From Puniceicoccales bacterium (GTDB taxonomy: Bacteria; Verrucomicrobiota; Verrucomicrobiia; Opitutales; JAIRKQ01), in contig JAITET010000007.1 in assembly GCA_031281895.1 (NCBI GenBank), forward strand, positions 1 through 5,667: 5,667 nt of DNA, written 5' to 3'. The notes beneath the pieces were generated by a model. That model was not told the origin of the DNA and did not search any database. It saw only the letters and a list, made by a program, of their open reading frames with translations. Of this stretch, positions 1 to 5,650 are shown in pieces; the stretch's first letter is position 1; every line of letters starts with the position of its first letter. A program made the translations under genes and the position numbers.

Positions 1-39
1 CTCTGTCGTTTTGGCGCATCCGTGTAGTACTTGTCCCAT
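1..39 (-). CDS. IS481-family transposase, N-terminal fragment (runs off window)
   Basis: Only 13 codons are in the window, reading MGQVLHGCAKTTE. IS481-type transposases (a DDE integrase-like group, often annotated simply as integrase) commonly begin MGQVLHG followed by a Thr-rich turn into a helix-turn-helix domain, so even this short piece is distinctive; this is from memory of the family, not a search. The ATG at 37-39 is preceded by AAAGGAG (45-51) with a 5-base spacer, an excellent ribosome binding site that supports the start. The gene points away from prfA. Nothing can be said about the catalytic domain or whether the transposase is intact. Confidence 0.72.
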   Translation of the reverse strand, partial: MGQVLHGCAKTTE

Positions 40-44
40 AGTGA

Positions 45-51
45 CTCCTTT
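45..51 (-). promoter_or_regulatory. Ribosome binding site of the transposase
   Basis: AAAGGAG on the minus strand, five bases before the ATG at 37-39. It is the strongest Shine-Dalgarno match seen beside a start in the window and fixes the transposase start. Confidence 0.75.
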
Positions 52-70
52 ATTTTTTTTAGTAATTCGT

Positions 71-99
71 ATTCTATCTCTTTCTCTTCTCCATTACAA
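71..99 (-). promoter_or_regulatory. Candidate sigma-70-type promoter inside the IS end
   Basis: On the minus strand TTGTAA (94-99, 4 of 6 to TTGACA) is separated by exactly 17 bases from TAGAAT (71-76, 5 of 6 to TATAAT). A transcript would start near 64 and carry a leader of about 25 bases to the transposase ATG, including the ribosome binding site at 45-51. Position and spacing are sensible, but the call rests on consensus matching only. Confidence 0.4.
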
Positions 100-113
100 T
101 ACGGGACTATACA
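91..113 (-). repeat. Putative terminal inverted repeat of the IS481-like element
   Basis: The outermost bases read TGTATAGTCCCGT inward from 113 on the minus strand. The extent to 91 is a guess based on usual repeat length, because the partner copy lies outside the window. Confidence 0.4.
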
Positions 114-119
114 CCTAGG
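114..119. other. CCTAGG: probable IS481 target site overlapping the prfA stop codon
   Basis: The six-base palindrome CCTAGG directly abuts the inferred IS end. IS481 and IS1002 of Bordetella are known to insert at NCTAGN and duplicate six bases, and this sequence fits that consensus. The site contains the complete prfA stop codon (TAG on the minus strand, 115-117), so duplication of the six bases would leave prfA unchanged. A second CCTAGG at the far end of the element, outside the window, is predicted. Confidence 0.55.
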
Positions 120-1191
120 CTAAATCTTTGATTTTTGCTTCAAAGTCTGCCAACTGTAGGGCATCGATCAAGGTGTCAATATGTCCATCCATGACCTGAG
201 GCAAGCCATATAACGTTAGTCCAATGCGATGGTCGGTTACCCTACCTTGGGGAAAATTATATGTCCGTATTCTTTCGGATCGGTCACCGGAACCCACCTG
301 GTCTTTCCGCGTTTGCGCATATTTGGCCCGTTCTTCTTCTTCCTTTTTTTGTAGCAGGCGTGATCGCAAGACTTTCATTGCCTTGACTTTGTTTTTCTGT
401 TGAGATCTTTCATCGGCACAGTAAACAGCCATTCCAGTCGGTTTATGTACAATTTGAACGGCAGAATCTGTGGTATTGACTCCCTGTCCTCCGGGTCCAC
501 TGGCACGGCATACGGAGATTTCCAAATCTTCGGGAGCAATTGTTATGTCGACCTCCTCCGCTTCAGGCAAGACCGCCACCGTGGCAGCCGACGTATGAAT
601 CCGTCCATTGGCTTCCGTTGCTGGTACCCTCTGTACCCTATGGACACCACTTTCAAATTTTAAGAATTTATAAACATCCTCACCGGAGATTAGAAATATT
701 ATTTCCTTAAATCCTCCCGTGTCTGACATGCTCGTCGCCATCACTTCTATTTTCCATCCCCTGGATTCTGCAAATTTGGCATACATTCTATAAAGATCTC
801 CGGCAAATAGAGATGCCTCTTCACCTCCAGTTCCCGCACGAATTTCAATGACAGTATTGCGAGAATCGCTGGGATCAGGAGGAATCATGAGCATCAGCAT
901 GTCCCGTTGGAGCTGTTCGATGGTACTTTGCAAATTCTCCATTTCCTGTTTTGCCAATGTTTTTAATTCCTCGTCCGAGGAAGGATCGTTCAACATCGCC
1001 TTTGCGGATTCGAAATCTGCCAAAGCTTTCCCTATGCGTTCTTCTTTGGCAATTAAAGTTCCTATTTTCTGGTACTCCCTTGATATGGACGAGGATGTCC
1101 TCCGGTCGGAATAGAAATCTGGACGACCCATTTGTTCCTCGAGGACTTTATACCTGGCTCTGAATTTTGCAATGTCAGGAGTATTTTTCAT
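115..1191 (-). CDS. prfA: Peptide chain release factor 1 (RF1)
   Basis: RF1 recognises UAA and UAG in the ribosomal A site and triggers hydrolysis of peptidyl-tRNA in the cytoplasm. The 358-residue product is full length for the family (about 360). Residues 1-105 form the helical N-terminal domain. The stop-codon-reading tripeptide PAT is at 190-192 within HRVQRVPATEANGRIHTSA, and PxT (rather than SPF) marks RF1, not RF2. The catalytic GGQ is at 234-236 in SGPGGQGVNTTDSAVQ; its Gln is the usual substrate of the methyltransferase PrmC. The conserved SGDRSERIRTYNFPQGRVTDHR region follows at 301-322. The ATG at 1189-1191 gives an N-terminus like that of other RF1 proteins, but no good Shine-Dalgarno precedes it. 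The gene ends in TAG, a codon read only by RF1 itself. It lies 85 bases downstream of the PEPCK-like gene and could share its transcript. The IS481-like element begins immediately after its stop, so a downstream partner such as prmC, common in this position elsewhere, is not adjacent here. Confidence 0.97.
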   Translation of the reverse strand: MKNTPDIAKFRARYKVLEEQMGRPDFYSDRRTSSSISREYQKIGTLIAKEERIGKALADFESAKAMLNDPSSDEELKTLAKQEMENLQSTIEQLQRDMLMLMIPPDPSDSRNTVIEIRAGTGGEEASLFAGDLYRMYAKFAESRGWKIEVMATSMSDTGGFKEIIFLISGEDVYKFLKFESGVHRVQRVPATEANGRIHTSAATVAVLPEAEEVDITIAPEDLEISVCRASGPGGQGVNTTDSAVQIVHKPTGMAVYCADERSQQKNKVKAMKVLRSRLLQKKEEEERAKYAQTRKDQVGSGDRSERIRTYNFPQGRVTDHRIGLTLYGLPQVMDGHIDTLIDALQLADFEAKIKDLA

Positions 1192-1276
1192 GGCAAATGG
1201 TACTAAAGTTTTTTCGGGAAAAACAAAGCATTTTAAGCATGATCAAAGACCACACCTTGACCATGCCAAGGTGCCA
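1192..1276 (-). other. Short intergenic spacer between PEPCK-like gene and prfA, with a small hairpin
   Basis: The 85 bases hold a perfect 7-bp inverted repeat, CACCTTG (1253-1259) and CAAGGTG (1267-1273), with a 7-base loop, directly behind the PEPCK stop codon. No run of T follows it on the minus strand, so it is a poor intrinsic terminator. A weaker A/T pairing occurs at about 1208-1224 (GTTTTT against AAAAAC). The sequence TAAAAT (minus strand, near 1230-1236) could be a -10 element for prfA but has no convincing -35. Read-through from the upstream gene is therefore plausible. Confidence 0.35.
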
Positions 1277-4200
1277 TTACTTTCCGAGAGTCCCAATCAA
1301 TCCTTTTATGTAGGCATTGGTTTTAACAAAATTCAATTCCTTGGCAATGATCCTTTCTCTATTCGTAAGATTTATGCGTGATTTTGTAGTGTTCCCTCCC
1401 CAATGTTTGCTAAAATTTTTGACATACTCCAGTCCTTTTGATAGGTGTTCAATTTGAGAAGTTTGATACTTTTTCAATCGGGCGATGTACCAATCGCTAT
1501 TGATAATTGCTTCCCTGGTAAACATTGACCTAAATTTATCATCCCGCAAAGTCATCCCCGCATGTTGCCCGTCGACGGCAATGTGTAGCAAAGCTCGTAG
1601 TGGAGGAATAGCATTGTCAAGTTCGGCATTGTCGACTATTAGCAAAGCAGCACGCCTATGAGCCTCGAGGATGGTGTCCATGCTGTCAGCAAAAATGTCC
1701 ATGTCCTGTGTTTCAGGACGCAGCATGCGGTCGGAAAATACCGTGTCCGGGAATTGGAATACACGTCCTGCCAATACTCTGACAAATTTCCGTGTAATCC
1801 TATATCCTAGACGTTCCGCATGTACCAATTTGCCGTTATGTACAAAATTTTCACAGCGTTCAAGGTATTCGTGCTCAATTAGAAACTTTGGGTTTCGTTC
1901 TTCATCGGTCATTCGACACCAAATTTCTGGCAATAGGTAGGTAATATCGTGGTCAACCCTGAAGTTCGGACCTACATATCCGGCTGCCGACAGAAATCCA
2001 GAATAGCCCGTTAGGATAAAGCTTAAAAGTGCATTGTTCAAATCGTACACACTGCTTAGACAATTGAATGGACCTTTCGTCATTGCTCCTTCCAACCCAG
2101 CACCGGTTGTCGATGGAGACTTTCCCGTCATGCTTGACATATATTCCAAAAACAGTTCCGGCAAATCCATATAGTGTAATGGACCATAGACGCATAGCGG
2201 CCGAACCCCCGTCTCCGGTGGGTTATTTCTTCGTCCCGAAAGAATATCGCTAACCGGCGTATACTCCACGTTGAAATCGCGGTCATACTTCCGCCATAGT
2301 TTTGATGAAACCGCCGTCAAATAGGTGTTAAATGCGTGGCAAATATCGTTTCGATTTTGCAGATATCTTTGATTTTTGCTTATTGTTCCATTTGGCATTA
2401 CCCGTAATTCCGATGGACAAACGATAAAATTTGGTGCATTTTCATCGTGTATAAAATCTTCCAACATCTTTTTCATGGGAGCGGAATATGTTTCGAATTT
2501 TATGCGATTGTGCATCATTTGCTTTACATCATCCCTAGTTAGGGCTTTAAAATTACACGTAAAAATATTTTTAAGCGTCAAATCGCATTCGCTTCCCGGG
2601 TCATAGCCTGGAATAATCGCTTCGTCGGGACGTTGGTATAGCCTATATTCACAATTATGTACAATTTTGATGGATGGATTGGCATTGTTGCCCATCAAAT
2701 GGGAAATATTTTTTGCGGGAACGGTGGTGGTGACTGAAATATCATCTGCTAGTTGGAATTTTGCCGATGGGACAAAATCATCGCGCAGCGAGAAGAGGCG
2801 CCAATGATTCGAAAAATCAAATCCAACCCTTAGGTAATGTTCGAAAAGCTTTTCATTGTTATACCTCAATTCGTTGCCATATTCTCCATTAATTTTATCA
2901 ACGGTAAAAAATTGCTGCCAGTCGGATTCCCCAAAGTTTTTACTAAACCGTTTTATGGTAAAAATTAACTCCAGTACGTGCTGCGGGATAGTTTTTAGCC
3001 ATGAATTATATGCATCGTCGTAGTGGTCATTGGGAGTCAATAGTTTTATGACGCTTCCAAGGCTTCTCCTGGGGTCCAATAGGGACCTACTGTCTGTCCT
3101 GCCGTTATTATCCTTAAAGCGTCTTGAAAAATCCTTTTGAATTATTTCCTGTGCTAAGTTGCAATCTTTATCATAGTTACAAACAATGGTTGGGCCGGTT
3201 AATATAAATTCGTCGATTGGCTTTGCGATTTCCGATTTTCCACCACCGGAAACTGTCGCTGGCTTGTAACAAAAGATTCCACGGGAAGAAGTTCCTATCA
3301 TCTTCCACCTACCATTTCGTCCATCGGGCTTTTCAAGCGAAATTCTATAGCCGGAAGGTAAAATATAGACCTTTTCAAATTCGAGTGGCAATTTGACAGT
3401 TTTCCCTTCGACTTCCCATGAAATTGTCAACTTTGGTAAACAAAAATTGGCATGGCCGGGCAGATATATGATAGTTGGGAAATGCTTGTCAATGGCAAAA
3501 CCATCCCGTAAATTCAAGGATTTGGAACAACAATTTATCGTGTTTTCAAATCCATGACTATCCCCAAAATCTTTGCCATAGTTGAATCTATCACCCAGAT
3601 CGTACCTTGGAAAAACCAAAGTACCTCCCGAATGTTCTTCTTCGCACATGCCAAGCACATTGGCTACGTATGCCATCTGCGATTTTATTTCTTTTTTGCC
3701 GTACCCATTATAGCTATCGGCAACTATGGAAATTACGACATTGCCACCGTCGCGGGCCATAACCCTAAAAGGTTTTCCATCGTGATATAATTCATCCTCC
3801 TTTTCCCAGCACATACCATCTTTTTTTTGCCGTTCGGAAGCCCTATCAATGTGGGGTAGCCCCAGGAATTTTTTGGTACATTTTCTAAGCTGCGGTGCAA
3901 ATACTATGCACCCCGTATGCCCTGTCCACGTTATTGGGTCTAGGGCGGCATCATTTTCTGGCAGGAACGGGGATCCGGCGTTACCAAAAATACTTTCCGT
4001 ACAGTCCAAGATGCTGACCAGGCTTCCAGGGACAAAGAATCGCACTTCCATCTTTTTTTCCTCTTGAATACCTTCCATTCTCGGACAAATCATTGGCTTC
4101 ATATAGTTGGAAACAAATAGCTTGGCAGGATTGCTGCCATCAGAAGTAAATGGTACAACCAACATTTTATCATCCGGGTTAAATGCCACTTGCAACATTT

Positions 4201-4678
4201 TTGCAAACGTAATTTTTGGAATTTCTTTTTTGTCGGACGGAATGACGGGGCCGCCTTCGACGATATGGAAAACGTCCTTCGTTGTTCTCTTATCCGTAGA
4301 TGGATTGTGGAGGATACCATTGTATGTCCGATAGGAATCCACGTAGTCGGAGTGAAATTCGTCGGAATTTTCCGGGAGCGATAGGACCCTGGCAACACCA
4401 TATTTGTCGCAGATAAAATCGTTCAGGGGAAGATAGGGACCCGCATAGAGATCTCCCAAAAATCTTTTGCAAAATTCTTCCACCCGTCCGTCGGCTTTGC
4501 ATTTTCCACCGAACGAATTTTCCACCTTCAAATTTTTTTGATAAATGGCGGAGGAAGAAGTATGTGCTTTCGCACTTTTAAACGACAGGAGTTGTGTTTT
4601 TATATCGCCTATTTCTCTGCCCTTTGGCAAAATATTTACTCCCTTTGCGGTAACACCTATGCTCGCTCTTCTCTCCAT
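1277..4678 (-). CDS. PPi-dependent phosphoenolpyruvate carboxykinase (PPi-PEPCK type)
   Basis: The predicted enzyme interconverts oxaloacetate plus pyrophosphate with phosphoenolpyruvate, CO2 and phosphate, and would act in the cytoplasm at the PEP/oxaloacetate branch point. The 1133-residue product matches the unusual size (about 1,100-1,150) of the PPi-type enzymes characterised in Entamoeba and Propionibacterium freudenreichii, roughly twice ATP- or GTP-PEPCK. Motifs I associate with this family appear in order: FHSDYVDSYRTYNGILHNP (108-126), ESIFGNAG and WTGHTGC (228-257), EEEHSGGT (346-353), KPATVSGGGKSEI (472-484), RSLGSVIKLLTP (538-549), GRRNNPPE (815-822), the loop SSMTGKSPSTTGAG (848-861) followed by EGAMTKGPFN, SAAGYVGPNFRVDHDI (897-912) and a C-terminal GLIGTLGK. 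No signal peptide or membrane segment is evident. I prefer the ATG at 4676-4678 because AGGAG (4684-4688) lies five bases upstream; the ATG at 4699, seven codons earlier, has no such site. The frame is unbroken. Identification is by remembered motifs, not by search; individual catalytic residues are not assigned. Confidence 0.85.
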   Translation of the reverse strand: MERRASIGVTAKGVNILPKGREIGDIKTQLLSFKSAKAHTSSSAIYQKNLKVENSFGGKCKADGRVEEFCKRFLGDLYAGPYLPLNDFICDKYGVARVLSLPENSDEFHSDYVDSYRTYNGILHNPSTDKRTTKDVFHIVEGGPVIPSDKKEIPKITFAKMLQVAFNPDDKMLVVPFTSDGSNPAKLFVSNYMKPMICPRMEGIQEEKKMEVRFFVPGSLVSILDCTESIFGNAGSPFLPENDAALDPITWTGHTGCIVFAPQLRKCTKKFLGLPHIDRASERQKKDGMCWEKEDELYHDGKPFRVMARDGGNVVISIVADSYNGYGKKEIKSQMAYVANVLGMCEEEHSGGTLVFPRYDLGDRFNYGKDFGDSHGFENTINCCSKSLNLRDGFAIDKHFPTIIYLPGHANFCLPKLTISWEVEGKTVKLPLEFEKVYILPSGYRISLEKPDGRNGRWKMIGTSSRGIFCYKPATVSGGGKSEIAKPIDEFILTGPTIVCNYDKDCNLAQEIIQKDFSRRFKDNNGRTDSRSLLDPRRSLGSVIKLLTPNDHYDDAYNSWLKTIPQHVLELIFTIKRFSKNFGESDWQQFFTVDKINGEYGNELRYNNEKLFEHYLRVGFDFSNHWRLFSLRDDFVPSAKFQLADDISVTTTVPAKNISHLMGNNANPSIKIVHNCEYRLYQRPDEAIIPGYDPGSECDLTLKNIFTCNFKALTRDDVKQMMHNRIKFETYSAPMKKMLEDFIHDENAPNFIVCPSELRVMPNGTISKNQRYLQNRNDICHAFNTYLTAVSSKLWRKYDRDFNVEYTPVSDILSGRRNNPPETGVRPLCVYGPLHYMDLPELFLEYMSSMTGKSPSTTGAGLEGAMTKGPFNCLSSVYDLNNALLSFILTGYSGFLSAAGYVGPNFRVDHDITYLLPEIWCRMTDEERNPKFLIEHEYLERCENFVHNGKLVHAERLGYRITRKFVRVLAGRVFQFPDTVFSDRMLRPETQDMDIFADSMDTILEAHRRAALLIVDNAELDNAIPPLRALLHIAVDGQHAGMTLRDDKFRSMFTREAIINSDWYIARLKKYQTSQIEHLSKGLEYVKNFSKHWGGNTTKSRINLTNRERIIAKELNFVKTNAYIKGLIGTLGK

Positions 4679-4683
4679 ATCAA

Positions 4684-4688
4684 CTCCT
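4684..4688 (-). promoter_or_regulatory. Ribosome binding site deciding the PEPCK-like start
   Basis: AGGAG on the minus strand with a 5-base spacer to the ATG at 4676-4678. It sits inside the seven-codon extension that would result from using the ATG at 4699, and it argues for the shorter protein beginning MERRASIG. Confidence 0.65.
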
Positions 4689-4824
4689 GGATAAAGCATA
4701 GGAATAGTTTAGCGCATGGCAAGAAACAAAATATTTCTGTTATTTGATCGCCGGTGAGCTACCAGACCTTGATACTTGCCCTAGAGAAAAAATCCCTCCG
4801 TGACAAATTAATTTCAAAAGGTTT

Positions 4825-4872
4825 ATCATTTTTATGCAAAGAAACATTTGGTGTTCTTTGCATAAAAATGAT
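4825..4872. repeat. Perfect 19-bp inverted repeat with 10-base loop
   Basis: The left arm ATCATTTTTATGCAAAGAA (4825-4843) is the exact reverse complement of the right arm TTCTTTGCATAAAAATGAT (4854-4872), with ACATTTGGTG between them. A G:T pair (4824/4873) could extend it in RNA. It lies about 40 bases past the stop of the upstream small gene and about 150 bases before the PEPCK-like start. The stem is AT-rich, and no T run follows on either strand, so it is not a textbook intrinsic terminator. It could still end or protect the upstream transcript, form a leader structure for the PEPCK mRNA, or be a binding site or a decayed mobile-element remnant. Confidence 0.85.
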
Positions 4873-4911
4873 GTGGCACACAAATTATGCGTTGGCTGCG
4901 TTAGGCTAATC

Positions 4912-5463
4912 CTAGCGTTCCGCTAAGGCTTCACCAAGCTCATCTGGATGAAGGACGAATAATTGATATAGGAAAACAGGATCGACGCCTCTACCTCCTC
5001 CAAGGAAAGGAGCTAGTCTTCCTAATTCAGAGATGCTTGAGCTTTGGAGCCTTGAATCGTTCGGGATAGCCTCCTTTACTGTTTCTTGAAGCCGTTTGAA
5101 GTTGCGGTCATAATTTATTTTTTTTAAAAAAGCATTAACCACTTTTCTATCATGTAAAACTTTACCAAATTTCATGCCTTGTGCAGTACCATCTGGCCTG
5201 GTTGCAAAAACTAGTGGCACTCCGTCAAGTGGAGAAACATTGTGGCCAACGAAGTCAGCAACAACGAAGTCAGCAGGAGGCCTTGTTGCTCTTGTAGCAT
5301 GCCTTGTTGCTCTTGTAGCATGCCTTGTTGCTCTTGTAGCATGCCTTGTTGCTTCTGTAGGCCTTGTTGCTTCTGTAGCAGGTATTTGATCTGGGGCCTG
5401 CTGCCCACCATTACTAGCGTTTTGTATTCTTTCCATATAATTTCCAATTATTGATTGGGCCAC
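4912..5463 (-). CDS. Hypothetical protein with N-terminal Ala-Thr-Arg tandem repeats
   Basis: I do not recognise this protein. As drawn it has 183 residues from a GTG (5461-5463). An in-frame ATG at 5434-5436 would give 174 residues, and neither start has a strong ribosome binding site. Residues 1-28 are polar and Asn/Gln rich. Residues 29-62 are a low-complexity tract of short units (PTEATR, then three HATRATR-type heptads), and VADFV occurs twice in near-tandem form just after it. The rest, about 67-183, is non-repetitive and mixed in composition, with a basic stretch (KVVNAFLKKINYDRNFKRLQE), a Gly-rich turn (FLGGGRGVDP) and a helical-looking acidic C-terminus. No signal peptide or membrane segment is visible. 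Other frames are also open through the repeats, but this frame alone spans the unique C-terminal part. The repeat units are multiples of three, so their number can vary without frameshift. It might be a secreted or surface-associated linker protein, but nothing shows this directly. Confidence 0.6.
   Translation of the reverse strand: MAQSIIGNYMERIQNASNGGQQAPDQIPATEATRPTEATRHATRATRHATRATRHATRATRPPADFVVADFVGHNVSPLDGVPLVFATRPDGTAQGMKFGKVLHDRKVVNAFLKKINYDRNFKRLQETVKEAIPNDSRLQSSSISELGRLAPFLGGGRGVDPVFLYQLFVLHPDELGEALAER
5248..5275 (-). repeat. 15-bp-period direct duplication encoding VADFV twice
   Basis: AACGAAGTCAGCA occurs at 5248-5260 and again at 5263-5275 on the plus strand, a 15-base period. 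In the minus-strand protein it gives DFVVADFV. It adjoins the 21/18-bp repeat tract and is probably a separate slippage event in the same gene. Confidence 0.7.
5280..5378 (-). repeat. In-frame tandem repeats, three 21-bp plus two 18-bp units
   Basis: On the plus strand three identical 21-base units (5280-5300, 5301-5321, 5322-5342) begin GCCTTGTTGCTCTTGTAG and end in CAT. Two identical 18-base units (5343-5360, 5361-5378) read GCCTTGTTGCTTCTGTAG. The two types share their first 11 bases and differ by a short internal change and the presence of CAT. On the minus strand they encode HATRATR-like heptads and PTEATR-like hexads. Perfect identity within each class suggests recent expansion. Confidence 0.9.
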
Positions 5464-5650
5464 AATCCCAACACTTTTTTTGGTTAGCTGTCAACAACAA
5501 ATTTTGTAATTCTTAAAATTTTCCACGAAATTGCAAAAACTTTTTGTTAACTTATTTACTTTTGGCAATTGTGCTGCAAATGTTTTATTCCGTCACACAT
5601 TATCATAATTAGCATTGGCTGCTCGAACGAAGGAAAGGTTTTACTTTTAA
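5464..5650. other. AT-rich intergenic region, probably promoter-bearing
   Basis: About 190 bases with no supported gene on either strand. They include the TTGACA noted separately, an AAAAACTTTTT near-palindrome (5535-5545), and on the plus strand TTGGCA (5562-5567) followed 16 bases later by TTTATT (5584-5589), a weak promoter candidate. If a plus-strand gene begins at 5651, this is a divergent promoter region. Confidence 0.35.
5489..5494 (-). promoter_or_regulatory. Candidate -35 element for the repeat-protein gene
   Basis: A perfect TTGACA on the minus strand, 25 bases upstream of the GTG start. The -10 position at 17-18 bases (around 5465-5471) reads TTGGGA or TGGGAT, which is poor. If real, transcription would start near the GTG, which would favour the internal ATG at 5434-5436 as the start of translation. 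Confidence 0.25.

Larger units (their letters stand above)
1..113 (-). mobile_element. IS481-family insertion sequence, transposase-proximal end (partial)
   Basis: This is the 5' end of an insertion sequence that continues beyond the left edge of the window. Three things support it. A transposase-like N-terminus starts at 39. A promoter-like sequence and a strong ribosome binding site lie just upstream of it. The outer boundary reads TGTATAGTCCCGT inward from position 113 on the minus strand, and a TGT start is common for IS481-family ends. The base after it begins CCTAGG (114-119), which fits the NCTAGN target known for Bordetella IS481. The exact boundary and the inverted repeat cannot be confirmed without the other end. 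Low-complexity A/T and purine runs (52-90) fill the leader between the end and the gene. Confidence 0.72.
4679..4911. other. Intergenic region upstream of the PEPCK-like gene
   Basis: These 233 bases contain the 19-bp inverted repeat described separately, a GGAGGG followed by a T run (about 4787-4799 on the minus strand, with no start codon placed to use it), and the likely promoter of the PEPCK-like gene. Weak candidates are TTGCCA (4717-4722) with TATGCT 16 bases on, which would start transcription too close to the ribosome binding site, and TTGTTT with TATTCC just upstream. None is convincing. No tRNA or small ORF with a good start was found. Confidence 0.4.

Noticed and set aside
1253..1273. 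A 7-bp hairpin after the PEPCK-like gene as its terminator.
   Set aside because: The stem is short and no T tract follows on the minus strand; termination here is not supported.
400..4747. Several open frames of 60-100 codons on the plus strand, and short minus-strand frames, inside prfA and the PEPCK-like gene.
   Set aside because: They lie wholly or mostly opposite or within two strongly supported genes, have no family-like motifs and are explained as shadows.
4740..4790. A GGTAGCTC segment on the minus strand (about 4753-4765) resembling a tRNA D-arm.
   Set aside because: There is no matching GAGC-type closing arm, acceptor stem, anticodon stem or TTC-type T-loop at the right distances, so no tRNA can be folded.
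4825..4872. The inverted repeat as a standard rho-independent terminator.
   Set aside because: The stem is AT-rich and is followed on neither strand by a T run, so I list it only as an inverted repeat of unknown role.
5280..5378. Regularly repeated units suggesting a CRISPR array.
   Set aside because: The units are directly tandem with no unique spacers and keep an open reading frame, so they are coding tandem repeats.
5211..5447. Alternative minus-strand frame through the repeats giving MLQEQQG heptads, and a plus-strand frame giving LVALVAC repeats.
   Set aside because: Both are by-products of a repeat whose length is a multiple of three. They lack a good start site and do not extend through the unique region covered by the 183-residue frame.
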